The notes: generated by a model not told the origin, from the sequence alone. A stretch of 64,000 nucleotides of DNA from an uncultured Saprospiraceae bacterium (GCA_937139495.1 CAKZQC010000020.1:46559-110558), one strand, 5' to 3'; positions 8,831 to 17,813 are shown, counted from the first letter of the stretch. Program-made: numbers and translations.

Positions 8831-11800
8831 CTATTTTTGTTGCTGTGCAATCCACTCAATCAAATTGCGGTAACGCTCATCAAGCTGCATCAATTCAGGA
8901 TTGCCAATCAATACCAGATGTTGTCTGGCTCTAGTGAGTGCTACGTTGAGTTTGCGATCTACTCGTTTGTCGTCGGAAAGCGACACAATACTTTCGAGCT
9001 GAAAAGGAGTGTTCATACACAACGAAATAATAATAATATCTCTAGCACCACCTTGGTAGCGTTCTACGGTGTCGATAGTACAGTTTTCGTAGCCTTTTTG
9101 GTACTGTGCCAAGGTGTGCCGAACTTGTGCTATCTGTGCTCTAAACGGCGTGATAACGCCAATGTTGGACGGATCAAAATCTAAATTGTTTTCTTGATAA
9201 ATAGTATGAAAATTAGCAATTACTTCGCCTACTAATTTCGCTTCGCTGAGGTTGATTTTGGGGTTTTGACTAGCGATACTTTCACTCTCTAAATAGACCA
9301 TTCTATTGCGTGCCAGCAGCTGCAAAAGTGGGTTGGGGCTTGCCGCAATAGCATACTTTAGCGGAGTCCGTTGCCAGACACTAATGGGTAGTTCTGTCGG
9401 CAATTCTTTGAGTTCGTCATCATAGAAAAAATGACTTGGAAAAGCGGCTATATCTTCGTGCATTCTACCTTGATGATGTAGCATGTCATAAGCCCAATTC
9501 CAACCTTCTTTTTCTGCTTGATGGTAAAGTCGTTCAAAGAGTGAATTGCGGCGATTGTGTAGTCCAATTCGTTGTAAGGCAGGGTGTTGTATGGCAGAGC
9601 GTTCTTTGTCTTGAAGTACTACAGCAGGTAGTTGTTTGTGGTCTCCGACCAACATAAAACGCTGAAAATGTGGTAGCATACCGACCAACATGGGTTCTAG
9701 TATTTGTGACGCTTCATCTATAATGGCGGTGTTGAATTTTTTGAGTTGCAACAAGGTTGGTTTATTGGCAATAGATGCCACGGTAGAGACAAAAATCCGC
9801 CTATCAGCAATAATATCTTGTAGCTCTTTTCGGGTTTTGACTTTGGCAGTTTGTACACTAAAAAGCTGCTCGTGATAAGCGGGATCCGTCGAATAAACGG
9901 AGCCAATACGAATGTAGTCCGCTTGTGCAAAACTGTGTATGGCTTCGCAAATTTCATCTACGGCTCTATTGGTGTACGCTAATAGTAATATTTGCTCGTT
10001 GGAGCGTTTCAATAATTGCTCGACAAGCTCCGCCAACATGAATTTGGTTTTGCCTGTGCCAGGAGGTCCGACCAATAGAAAATAATCCTTGGTAGCGAGT
10101 GCTTTTTTTAATATTTTTTGCTGTTCTGTACTCAAGTTTGGATTGAAAAAATCAAGAGTTATTGGCTCCACTTTCTGAGGTGCTTTACTGGTCAGTAAGA
10201 GTTCTTTTTTGTGGGTGCTGGTATTCAGAAACGAAAACAAAGCTTGATACTGTACCTTGAATCCACTATCCATCATATCGTGTTCGATATGCCAATATTC
10301 CACTTCCTGAAATAACTGATCATTAGATTGTTTGCAATGCAAACGAACGGCTACTTTTTGTTGGTCAATAGCAGTCAAGGTTCCCTTGAATATTTGATTG
10401 CTTAGGGCATTGTCACCTTCCTTGATAAATGGATAAACGACCACAATATCGCCCTGTCTAAAGTTTGCCAATGAGTTCGTTTGAGCCGTTCGGTCAAACT
10501 CCAAAATGGGCGTATCTTCATGAGTTTTGTTGTCTGCTACTTGCAGGTAGCCAAGTACGTCAAATGCTTCTTCTTTGGTGGTGTAATCATCGAGCCAAAG
10601 CGTCGCCAAACCGTTGTTTTTGTCGCTGCCTGCTACGCCTGTTTTTGCTAGTTGGTGTTCTCTCGCCGTGAAGCTCACAAAACTCATGAAATATAAGCGT
10701 TCGAGTGTGCTTGCTTGCTGCATCGTAGTGGCAAAATCTCGCAAATCTCTAGCAATAAATCCTTTTGCTTTTTTGATAGAATCAGGACTTAATTGATCCA
10801 AAAAATTAAGATTGTCGAGCGAATCGCTATCTAAATCTTGCAACATTTTTTCGATACCCAATAAACGATTGCGTAGCTTAATTGCCTCATCTTGTTGGAC
10901 TTGTAGGGTAGGGGCGTATTTGAGTTGATCTATATCCAGCTTGGAATATAAAATATACAATTTCGGGTCAACTTCCTCGCCAAAAACAGTACGCACCAAC
11001 AAATCGTAGAGAATCGTTTGTGTATAATGATTGACCGATAAGCCATGTCGATTCGGCATAAAAGGACTGCCACTTTTCAACTCTATCACCGCTGCTTTTT
11101 GAGAAGCCGCAGGCTTGTACCAAATATCCAAACGACCTTGGATACCATACTTTTCAGAATAAAAAGAAGGCTCCAAATAGCAATCCTTGGGCTCAATGCC
11201 GACCTCTTTGAGTGTCCGTTTTACGACTACGCGCAGGGTCGTGAAATGACGTTGGCTTTTCTGGTATATTTCTCTAATCTCTTTGTCTGAGAAAGTAGCA
11301 AACGCAAGCGGATTGAGTCCAAATGCCTTTGGAAATATTTCGGGAAACGAAACATCGGAATCGTGCATCAATTCATCTAAAAAGAAGTTGGCAATATTTC
11401 CCAACATCAGCGGAATGGAATACGTAAAAGGGGTAAATTTTTTGAGCAAATACAACTCTGGAGCTACTCCAAAGGATTGAAAACATTCGGAAATAGCACT
11501 AACATCCATCAAAAAATCAGGCTCCAATATGATTCTTTTTGGATAATAAATACCGTCTTTAACTCGGACATCTAGTAGGTTGAGCGTTGCTACATTTTCA
11601 TAGGCATTGAGCACAATTTTGATAGTGGTGTTAAATTGCTCATTGAACGCATTTTCGTTGTATTTGACCGCTATTTTTTCGTAAGAATTTGCTGTTTGGC
11701 AATACAATAATTCTTTCTTGGTATCAGCTTGTAACACGACGATTCGCAGATAGTCGATACGCTCTTGCTGATGCAATAAATTGACAGGCGTAAGCGGTTC

Positions 11801-12187
11801 TTGTTCTTCTTGTGTAGGAATCAACTCCTGCAATTCAGCAGGGATTGCCGATTGGCACAAAGCAGCCGTAGCGTACAGAATGGTCTTGAAATAGTTCCAA
11901 TAAGTAGCTTCGTCTATCGGTAATTTGCTGCTAGCTATCGCTCGTTCTTTGTTGCGAACTTGATGGATATGCCATTGCAAGGCGGGACTCAATTGATGCT
12001 CATGACAAACAAAAGCAATACGAGCAAACATTGTCGTAAAATGAATATTGTGCTCCTTGCTCAATGCCACAAAAAGCTTGCTCCAATATTGGTTGTGTGT
12101 ACTCAGTTTTTCGGCAAAAGTGGCGTCTGAAAAATGAACTTTTTTGAAGACACTAAAAAATAAATGAGCAGTAGTTGATGTGGACAT
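8831..12187 (-). CDS. Dna2-like SF1 helicase with Cas4-type nuclease domain
   Basis: 1118 aa from ATG 12187 (the open frame extends 23 codons further, but those residues look non-coding). The middle third carries a PD-(D/E)XK nuclease signature, GRLDIWYK ... AVIELKSG (Glu near 369), as in Cas4, RecB and Dna2. The C-terminal half is a superfamily 1 (Upf1-like) helicase: Walker A GPPGTGKT near 705, DEASQ Walker B near 824, GDHKQLPA motif III, TPFRAQI, DTVERYQGGARD and LNVALTRARQ motif VI. It would unwind and cut DNA in the cytoplasm. It is the first gene of the minus-strand cluster, 118 bp upstream of paralogue 1; such helicase-nucleases occur both in repair and in defence loci. Confidence 0.85.
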   Translation of the reverse strand: MSTSTTAHLFFSVFKKVHFSDATFAEKLSTHNQYWSKLFVALSKEHNIHFTTMFARIAFVCHEHQLSPALQWHIHQVRNKERAIASSKLPIDEATYWNYFKTILYATAALCQSAIPAELQELIPTQEEQEPLTPVNLLHQQERIDYLRIVVLQADTKKELLYCQTANSYEKIAVKYNENAFNEQFNTTIKIVLNAYENVATLNLLDVRVKDGIYYPKRIILEPDFLMDVSAISECFQSFGVAPELYLLKKFTPFTYSIPLMLGNIANFFLDELMHDSDVSFPEIFPKAFGLNPLAFATFSDKEIREIYQKSQRHFTTLRVVVKRTLKEVGIEPKDCYLEPSFYSEKYGIQGRLDIWYKPAASQKAAVIELKSGSPFMPNRHGLSVNHYTQTILYDLLVRTVFGEEVDPKLYILYSKLDIDQLKYAPTLQVQQDEAIKLRNRLLGIEKMLQDLDSDSLDNLNFLDQLSPDSIKKAKGFIARDLRDFATTMQQASTLERLYFMSFVSFTAREHQLAKTGVAGSDKNNGLATLWLDDYTTKEEAFDVLGYLQVADNKTHEDTPILEFDRTAQTNSLANFRQGDIVVVYPFIKEGDNALSNQIFKGTLTAIDQQKVAVRLHCKQSNDQLFQEVEYWHIEHDMMDSGFKVQYQALFSFLNTSTHKKELLLTSKAPQKVEPITLDFFNPNLSTEQQKILKKALATKDYFLLVGPPGTGKTKFMLAELVEQLLKRSNEQILLLAYTNRAVDEICEAIHSFAQADYIRIGSVYSTDPAYHEQLFSVQTAKVKTRKELQDIIADRRIFVSTVASIANKPTLLQLKKFNTAIIDEASQILEPMLVGMLPHFQRFMLVGDHKQLPAVVLQDKERSAIQHPALQRIGLHNRRNSLFERLYHQAEKEGWNWAYDMLHHQGRMHEDIAAFPSHFFYDDELKELPTELPISVWQRTPLKYAIAASPNPLLQLLARNRMVYLESESIASQNPKINLSEAKLVGEVIANFHTIYQENNLDFDPSNIGVITPFRAQIAQVRHTLAQYQKGYENCTIDTVERYQGGARDIIIISLCMNTPFQLESIVSLSDDKRVDRKLNVALTRARQHLVLIGNPELMQLDERYRNLIEWIAQQQK

Positions 12188-12438
12188 ATTGCAATATAAA
12201 GGACATAGGAAAATAGAGAGAACTTGAACGTAAAAATACACAAGTTTGTAAAACAAACAGAGTTAGGAGCGAGTATTTACAAAAACAAAAAACTGCCCTG
12301 CCGAAAATATCAGCAAAGCAGCTTAGAGATTATGTCTTATGGTCAAGACTATTTAGGATAGAGATTAGACCTAATAAGACAACGCTTAAATCTTGCTGTG
12401 ACTTCCTGTCACAATATTGTGGTTGGGGCAAACAACCG
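12188..12438. other. Intergenic region with inverted repeat
   Basis: 251 bp between two minus-strand genes, so it should hold the promoter of the helicase cluster (near 12190-12260) and the end of nothing. A 6-bp arm inverted repeat TGTGAC-N5-GTCACA lies at 12397-12413, close to the 3' end of the small Tat-exported gene. No T-run follows it. Confidence 0.4.
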
Positions 12439-13029
12439 TTAGGTAAGTGGTTGTTGTGAAGAGTTCTCGTCTTTTAATTTGGTAATAATAAGGAGATCCT
12501 GATTACTTTGCAATGGTGCTGCAATAGTTTGATATTGCATGATTTGACCGTCGTCCAATGCTCGACCGTTGATAATGGTGCTGGCGTGAAACGGCAAAAT
12601 GTAGGCTTCCTGTTCTAACCAAAGAAGTTTACCTGCTTCTAACAACTGCACGCTTATTTGTGAATCGCTCCAATTGTCATTCGTGCTATTCAAGATAGCA
12701 TTTTTATTGCTTTCCAGCAATAGATGATAGTTATTTCCTGTGCTGCTCAACTGATAGTTATTGTCCGCCACCGCAAAGGTATAACAAATCAAATCTTCGG
12801 AACTAGCTTGATACCCATTCTTGAAAAAACGCTGATGCCGAATATTCAAAGTAAAATCCTGTACTGAACTAGCAGTTGTAGGCAAATAAAAAATGCCGTG
12901 CCTAACTTGTGCTTGTGAGCCAATCGTCAATAGTTGATTCTTTGCAGACGGAGCAAATGAGCTGGGCGAATAAGTAAACAAGCCAAGGCTAGCTAAAGTA
13001 GTGTTTTTGATAAAATAACGACGCTGCAT
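12439..13029 (-). CDS. Tat-exported small protein of unknown function
   Basis: 196 aa. The start QRRYFIKNTTLASLGLF is a twin-arginine signal (RRxFIK plus hydrophobic stretch), so the protein is probably exported folded. The mature part is beta-rich (alternating LLxI, YxLxS strands) and ends in a Ser/Gln-rich tail. The spacing of short strands and the HASTIINGRALDDGQIM segment recall a cupin or pirin C-terminal-like barrel, but no metal-binding His cluster is clear. It lies next to the pirin gene on the same strand, 311 bp downstream of it. Function unknown. Confidence 0.55.
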   Translation of the reverse strand: MQRRYFIKNTTLASLGLFTYSPSSFAPSAKNQLLTIGSQAQVRHGIFYLPTTASSVQDFTLNIRHQRFFKNGYQASSEDLICYTFAVADNNYQLSSTGNNYHLLLESNKNAILNSTNDNWSDSQISVQLLEAGKLLWLEQEAYILPFHASTIINGRALDDGQIMQYQTIAAPLQSNQDLLIITKLKDENSSQQPLT

Positions 13030-13189
13030 AGAAATGTAATTTTACTTATTTAATGATTTATTTTAATGTTCCAATTTTTTATTAATTAAGAGTATTGTAC
13101 ATAGACAGAGCAAAATTAAAAACCAAAAAAAATCAGCAGCTATGCACCTCCACGCCAAAAATTACTACCAAATTAGCAGCTTCGTACAG

Positions 13190-13228
13190 AAAGTCTAGCA
13201 TCCAGCAGCGAAGTGTTCTAGCATCTAG
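13190..13228. repeat. 39-bp direct repeat, copy 1
   Basis: Begins AAAGTCTAGCATCCAGCAGC and ends TTCTAGCATCTAG. It matches the stretch at 13298-13336 with about five differences. Internally built on a TCTAGCA heptamer. Confidence 0.8.
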
Positions 13229-13297
13229 TAATCTAAAACAGCATCTTCCGACTTCCGACTTAAAACTTTAGACCATCAACACTTCAGGTGGCAAAAA

Positions 13298-13336
13298 AAA
13301 GTCTAGTATCTACCAGCGAAGCGTTCTAGCATCTAG
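13298..13336. repeat. 39-bp direct repeat, copy 2
   Basis: Begins AAAGTCTAGTATCTACCAGC and ends TTCTAGCATCTAG. It is the partner of 13190-13228, spaced 108 bp apart, and ends 5 bp before the pirin stop codon. Confidence 0.8.
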
Positions 13337-13340
13337 CCGT

Positions 13341-14207
13341 CTATTCAAAAACTTCTTTCAGCGTACCCATCTTTCCAGCTTGATAATCTTGTATAGCTTG
13401 CATGACCTCCTCGTCGGTATTCATTACGAAAGGACCGTAAGTAGCGACAGGTTCGTTGAGCGGTTTTCCAGCGAGTAGGATAGCTCTACCACTTTTTTGC
13501 ACTTCAAGCTGCATTTGGCTATCATTATTATCAAACCAAAGCAATTCTTTGGCGGCGACAGTAGTGCCGTTGACGAGCGTACTACCGTCCAGTTGGTACC
13601 AAAAAGCATTATAATCTTTAGGCACTTCAAAATCAATTTTTCCACCCACTTCCATATCCAAGCGCAGTACTAGGAGCGGAGAATAGGTGTCAATATTTCC
13701 TTTTTTGTCCGCTAAAGTACCTGCTACCACGCCAATACTAACCTTTTTGTCTGCCGATATTACTTTTGGTGTTTTTTCGGCTGTCAATGGTTGATAATTG
13801 GGATCATCGAGTTTGCGAGATTTTGGAGCATTGACCCAAAACTGGATAATTTCAAATTCACCTCCGCTTTTTGCCAATTCTTTGGGTGGACGCTCACTGT
13901 GTACAATCCCCTTTCCGCTATTCATCCATTGCGTACCGCCTTTTTGGATAATACTACTATTACCAACCGAATCCCGATGATGCAACGCCCCTTCAAAGAT
14001 AAAAGTAACAGGGGCAAAACCACGATGTGGATGCGGTCCCACACCCAATAATGATTCTTTGCTATTACTATTCAAGGTGTCTTTCCAGTGATGTACCAAC
14101 AGGAAAGGGTCAATTTGGTCAATTCCCCTTACGGGCAATGGTTGATCTAACAAAATGCCTCCCATGTTCACTTTTTGGGATTTTATTTTTCTTTTTATCG
14201 TTCTCAT
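13341..14207 (-). CDS. Pirin family protein
   Basis: 288 aa bicupin. The N-terminal cupin carries the pirin metal-site signature GVGPHPHRGFAPVTFIFEG (two His near residues 57-59, a third at HHRDS) and MNSGKGIVHSERP. The C-terminal pirin domain (about 175-285) has VPKDYNAFWYQLDG and LLAGKPLNEPVATYGPFVMN, the usual GxPxxEPxxxxGPFVM ending. Bacterial pirins are cytoplasmic Fe-binding proteins, some with quercetin 2,3-dioxygenase activity; the substrate is not predictable here. Start ATG 14207; a 14-bp inverted repeat lies 36 bp upstream. Confidence 0.93.
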   Translation of the reverse strand: MRTIKRKIKSQKVNMGGILLDQPLPVRGIDQIDPFLLVHHWKDTLNSNSKESLLGVGPHPHRGFAPVTFIFEGALHHRDSVGNSSIIQKGGTQWMNSGKGIVHSERPPKELAKSGGEFEIIQFWVNAPKSRKLDDPNYQPLTAEKTPKVISADKKVSIGVVAGTLADKKGNIDTYSPLLVLRLDMEVGGKIDFEVPKDYNAFWYQLDGSTLVNGTTVAAKELLWFDNNDSQMQLEVQKSGRAILLAGKPLNEPVATYGPFVMNTDEEVMQAIQDYQAGKMGTLKEVFE

Positions 14208-14613
14208 TAGTTCACTTTTAGCAATTAAACTTACCTACATTAGATGTACATACATCAATATTAGTCAAAATATAGCACAATAGCAATTAACTAGACATAA
14301 GTTTATAAATTTTGTTGGGATAGTAATCCCCTGTAGTCTGAAAATAAAAATGATATTAGGGCTGTTCTTAACATGGATAATCATTGCAATACGCTAAAAA
14401 ATAAAATAATCCTTTGGGATAACCACTTAGCACAATATTTGCACTATATTTATAACAAGAACACACAATAATTTGTATGTTTTATGTCTAGAATGATTTT
14501 TTCAAACAATTTCATATTTAAAGACTAGAGATATACAATCAAACCAAGGATGAATTTGTCACCTTCTATTGATTGGAAATAGACATATTGGTATCCACAA
14601 CAACCACAAAACA
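14208..14613. other. Divergent intergenic region
   Basis: 406 bp between the divergent pirin and MORN-caspase genes. Apart from the inverted repeat at 14243-14256 it is AT-rich. A TATATTTATAAC stretch at about 14444-14455 could be a -7 region for the plus-strand gene, leaving a ~160-nt leader. No ORF or RNA gene was recognised. Confidence 0.4.
14243..14256 (-). promoter_or_regulatory. Inverted repeat upstream of pirin, possible operator
   Basis: GATGTA-CA-TACATC, 6-bp perfect arms with a 2-bp centre, 36 bp upstream of the pirin ATG on the minus strand. Position and symmetry fit a small dimeric repressor (MarR, HxlR or Rrf2 type); the regulator is not in the window. Confidence 0.4.
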
Positions 14614-16023
14614 ATGAATTACAATATAATCTTAACGCTGGTACTCGTGCTTTTGACTAGTTGGTCAACACAAGCACAAGAAGAAGGAAAAGGCTGTGTA
14701 GAAGGCAATTGCGAAAATGGCTGGGGAGCTTACGAATATTATGTTGGTAAGACCTACCAAGGACGCTATGAAGGGGACTTCGTAGATGGCAAACGCAAGG
14801 GAAAAGGTCGTTTTATCTATTCGAATGGAGATCAATATGAAGGCAAATGGCTCGATGGTCGCCCTAATGGAATCGGTGTAAGAGTAAGCAAAAACGGTAA
14901 AATCAAGTCGGGCGTATGGGAAAACGGGAAACTAGTAGAACGCATGGACAACCGAATCGAATCGGAATGTTTGGTTGGTAACTGCAAGGAAGGCTATGGC
15001 AAATCTAAAGATGAAAGAGGCGATGTTTATAATGGCGACTTTCATAAAGGGCTGTATCATGGTTTTGGCGAAATTAAATTTGCGACAGGCGACCGCTATA
15101 AAGGATACTTCAAGAATGGATTGCCTGATGGCAAAGGTTCTTATTACCACAAAAACGGACACGTAGATACAGGCGAATTTGCAGAGGGTAAATACGCCAC
15201 TAACAAAATGAAAATCTGGGCAGTAATTGTAGGTGTAGCAGATTATCATACGTTTTCTGATTTGAATTTTACTCGCAACGATGCACAGAATGTCTATGCT
15301 TTTTTCAGAAGTGTAGAAGGTGGAGCGGTGCCAGAAGACCAAATTGCTTTATTGCTAGACAATGAAGCGACGGCGTTCAACATTACAAATACAGCTGCCG
15401 AATTATTTGAGCAAGCCGATAGCAATGATTTAATTTTATTTTATTTTGCTGGACATGGCAAAAATGGGGCTTTCTTGCCAGTAGATTATGATGGCAAAAA
15501 CGGCAACTTACTTTATCATGGTTTGGTCAATTCATTGCTCAAAGATAGCCCTGCCAAATACAAATTGTGTGTAGCAGATGCTTGTCACTCAGGTAGTTTT
15601 GATATGAATAGTGTCATCGCGTACCAAGAATATTTGGACAATTATAAAGAAGATGGCACCAACACACTTTCGGTGGCTACTCGTTCTACAGAGAATGTAC
15701 GAGATAGAATCAAAAGCTATTACAAGAGCTTTGCGAATGTAAAAGGTGGCTTGGCGGTAGTCATGTCATCGGCTTCGGAGGAAATATCGCTAGAGGCAAA
15801 TAAACTCAAACAAGGTGTGTTTAGCTATTATTTCATACAGGCACTCAAAGGTGCTGCCAACCTAGAAAACGAAGATGGTGTCAAGGACAACGTCATTGAT
15901 ATAGAAGAGCTCTACAAATTTATTGATAAGAATGTACGTAACTTTACATATGGGTTTCAACACCCTCTTATTTATGGCGAATACGATAAAAGAATGCCAA
16001 TTAGTTTGTTGAGACAGAAATAG
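14614..16023 (+). CDS. Exported MORN-repeat caspase-family protease
   Basis: 469 aa from ATG 14614, which begins a clean signal peptide (MNYNIILTLVLVLLTSW...TQAQ); the open frame upstream adds 15 polar residues. Residues ~30-190 are MORN repeats (YEGDFVDGKRKGKGRF, YEGKWLDGRPNGIG, YNGDFHKGLYHGFGE, YKGYFKNGLPDGKGS). A caspase-like domain follows: WAVIVGVADY core, FYFAGHGKNG (catalytic His281) and VADACHSGSF (catalytic Cys324), with Ser after the Cys-His. Exported location is inferred from the signal. A perfect hairpin terminator follows, so the gene is probably monocistronic. It is the second of three clan-CD proteases here. Confidence 0.88.
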   Translation: MNYNIILTLVLVLLTSWSTQAQEEGKGCVEGNCENGWGAYEYYVGKTYQGRYEGDFVDGKRKGKGRFIYSNGDQYEGKWLDGRPNGIGVRVSKNGKIKSGVWENGKLVERMDNRIESECLVGNCKEGYGKSKDERGDVYNGDFHKGLYHGFGEIKFATGDRYKGYFKNGLPDGKGSYYHKNGHVDTGEFAEGKYATNKMKIWAVIVGVADYHTFSDLNFTRNDAQNVYAFFRSVEGGAVPEDQIALLLDNEATAFNITNTAAELFEQADSNDLILFYFAGHGKNGAFLPVDYDGKNGNLLYHGLVNSLLKDSPAKYKLCVADACHSGSFDMNSVIAYQEYLDNYKEDGTNTLSVATRSTENVRDRIKSYYKSFANVKGGLAVVMSSASEEISLEANKLKQGVFSYYFIQALKGAANLENEDGVKDNVIDIEELYKFIDKNVRNFTYGFQHPLIYGEYDKRMPISLLRQK

Positions 16024-16042
16024 TAGAATTTTCTACCTTTTG

Positions 16043-16082
16043 AAAGCCTTTTTACAGAATATTCTGTAAAAAGGCTTTTTTT
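16043..16082 (+). terminator. Rho-independent terminator of the MORN-caspase gene
   Basis: An uninterrupted 18-bp arm palindrome starting AAAGCCTTTTTACAGAAT, followed by T residues, 20 bp after the stop codon. Confidence 0.85.
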
Positions 16083-16224
16083 ATATCTCTATTTTTTGTA
16101 TTATTATAACAATATTCAGAAATATAGAACAATTACAGCAAAAAAGCTGTTATGATAGTAAGTGGCAGTAGGGCGTAAGTACTGTTGTTACTTGATTTCC
16201 AAAACAACTAAATAATAACGCATT

Positions 16225-16734
16225 ATGAACATTCAGCTTAAGAAAAGAAGTGGAGAAGACCTAGAGTCTTTTTTCAAGAAAAATAAAACCAAAATTGACA
16301 AAATAGGTGCAGGAGAAGCCAAAGCCCCTAAAGCCAAGTCAAAAAAGAAAGCTAAAAAGGAAAAGAAAAACGAGAAAGCGAAAAAAAGCGAAAAATCGAA
16401 TAAAGAAGGAAAAGAAGAGGATATCGAAAAAACAGGTAATATTTTCACCAACGCCATGGAGCGTGTTTTTTCCAAAAAAACAAAAGAAGAAAACGACGAC
16501 GAAGATGCTGTTAAGCCTGTAGATGACTTGACTCAAATATCTGGTTTGGGCGAAAAAATGGCAGAACGACTAGCTGAAAATGGCATTAGTAGTTTTGAAG
16601 ATATTGCTAACTTGACCAAGAAAAAAGCAGAAGCACTAGGCGAAAGCGTTCGTGGTTTTAGCACTGGTTTTTCTAAGAAAAAATGGAAAGAACAGGCGAA
16701 GAAATTGATCAACAAAAGTGAAGAAGAAGAATAG
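16225..16734 (+). CDS. Lysine-rich helix-hairpin-helix protein
   Basis: 169 aa. Residues ~25-75 are a Lys/Glu/Ala tail (KAKSKKKAKKEKK type), like a histone H1 tail. The C-terminal ~60 residues form a helix-hairpin-helix unit (LTQISGLGEKMAERLAENG, ISSFEDIANLTKKKAEALG), as in DUF4332 and the end of ribosomal L21-like fusion proteins. Family knowledge points to non-specific DNA binding; a nucleoid role is inference. Single gene with its own terminator. Confidence 0.75.
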   Translation: MNIQLKKRSGEDLESFFKKNKTKIDKIGAGEAKAPKAKSKKKAKKEKKNEKAKKSEKSNKEGKEEDIEKTGNIFTNAMERVFSKKTKEENDDEDAVKPVDDLTQISGLGEKMAERLAENGISSFEDIANLTKKKAEALGESVRGFSTGFSKKKWKEQAKKLINKSEEEE

Positions 16735-16763
16735 CATATTCTCATCTCAGTAAACTTACAAAA

Positions 16764-16799
16764 AACAGTTCAGCACTCCGTGTTGAGCTGTTTTTTTTT
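16764..16799 (+). terminator. Terminator of the HhH protein gene
   Basis: Stem AACAGTTCAGCAC / GTGTTGAGCTGTT (one G-T pair) with loop TCC and a run of nine T. Confidence 0.8.
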
Positions 16800-16917
16800 G
16801 TGGGTCTTCGTAGCTTACGCAATAAGCGATTGCTTTTGCTAGTTTTAGAATAGGAGCGACTTGTTTAGACATGCTTTAAGCACAACCTCCAGCAATAACC
16901 TCTAATGAACGATAATT

Positions 16918-17811
16918 ATGAACTACCTATTAATAGCTATATTATTATTGAGCTGCTCGCCACTACTAAACGCTCAATCAGAACCTGAACCTCAAGCTGC
17001 GGAGAAAGTCACACTAGATAGCAGTATTATCATGGATTACTACAAGGCTATTTTGGCACAAAAAGGCAAGCAATACCGCTATGAAGCGGCAACACTCGCA
17101 TTGCAAAAATACGAAAGCCGAAAAGAAGAATATTGTAGTCGGCTGTACAATCTGTTGGCTGAAGAAGCCACACTCCATACAGAATACGAACAGGCAGTGA
17201 TGTATTATCAGAAGACTATTGAAACGGAATTTGTAGCGGACAAACAATCGGAAGGACTATTGGCGGAGCAAGAAAAAATAAAAGCTTATTTGGGCTTGCG
17301 TCAAGTTTCCTTTGTACAACAACAATATACAGCAGCCTTGGAGTATCATGAATCTTATTTGGCAATGGTCAATGATGGTTGGGAATACATTCGATTGCAA
17401 AACGAACAGCGAGATGCTTTGTTTTTGGCAGAATGCTATCAAGCAATGGGCGAGTCGGAGCAGGCGATAACCACCCTCAGCCCTTATGCTTTTGGGAGTA
17501 GTCAGGCACGGAGCGAAATCTACAAACCTGCTATTGATCACCTCGTCCAATTGTTACAGAGCAAGTACCCGAAGCGAGTATACAAAAAAATGCAGCCCCA
17601 ACTCAATCGACAAATTTATATGGAAGAGCGGGAAGGCAAGCTCTATTTCTATATACAAATATTGCAGAATCGAGTTTATTTTCCAGATGATGGAGCAGGA
17701 TATACGGTGCGAGTAGCTCAAAATCCACAGCTCCAAGGACAAGCCGTTGCACATTATCAGCGTAAGTTTCAAAGTTCGTATTTCTATCAGAAACTAATGA
17801 ATTGGCAGTAA
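16918..17811 (+). CDS. Exported TPR protein
   Basis: 297 aa with a signal peptide (MNYLLIAILLLSCSPLLNAQ; the Cys at residue 13 gives an alternative lipobox SCS, but cleavage after NAQ fits better). Residues ~50-230 are helical repeats of TPR type (YEQAVMYYQKTIE, QYTAALEYHESYLA, MGESEQAITTLSPYA). The last 60 residues are basic and beta-like. Probably periplasmic; partner unknown. It lies 182 bp upstream of the Hsp20 gene on the same strand. Confidence 0.6.
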   Translation: MNYLLIAILLLSCSPLLNAQSEPEPQAAEKVTLDSSIIMDYYKAILAQKGKQYRYEAATLALQKYESRKEEYCSRLYNLLAEEATLHTEYEQAVMYYQKTIETEFVADKQSEGLLAEQEKIKAYLGLRQVSFVQQQYTAALEYHESYLAMVNDGWEYIRLQNEQRDALFLAECYQAMGESEQAITTLSPYAFGSSQARSEIYKPAIDHLVQLLQSKYPKRVYKKMQPQLNRQIYMEEREGKLYFYIQILQNRVYFPDDGAGYTVRVAQNPQLQGQAVAHYQRKFQSSYFYQKLMNWQ

Positions 17812-17813
17812 TT

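Larger units (their letters stand above)
13030..13340. other. Repeat-bearing intergenic region
   Basis: 311 bp between two minus-strand genes. It contains the two 39-bp repeats described separately and a CTTCCGA heptamer doublet at about 13246-13260. The region nearest 13030-13100 is very AT-rich and should carry the promoter of the Tat-exported gene. No ORF is evident. Confidence 0.5.

Noticed and set aside
8713..8859. Longer start for the first STAND-like membrane protein (ATG 8859)
   Set aside because: It adds 49 residues not shared by the paralogues and overlaps the helicase gene; the TTG at 8712 fits the common N terminus.
12397..12413. CRP/FNR-type site TGTGA..TCACA
   Set aside because: The spacer is 7 bp, not 6, and the site is at the 3' end of a gene.
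1216..13340. CRISPR array
   Set aside because: The repeats here are 7- or 39-bp units without 30-bp spacers and there is no cas gene.
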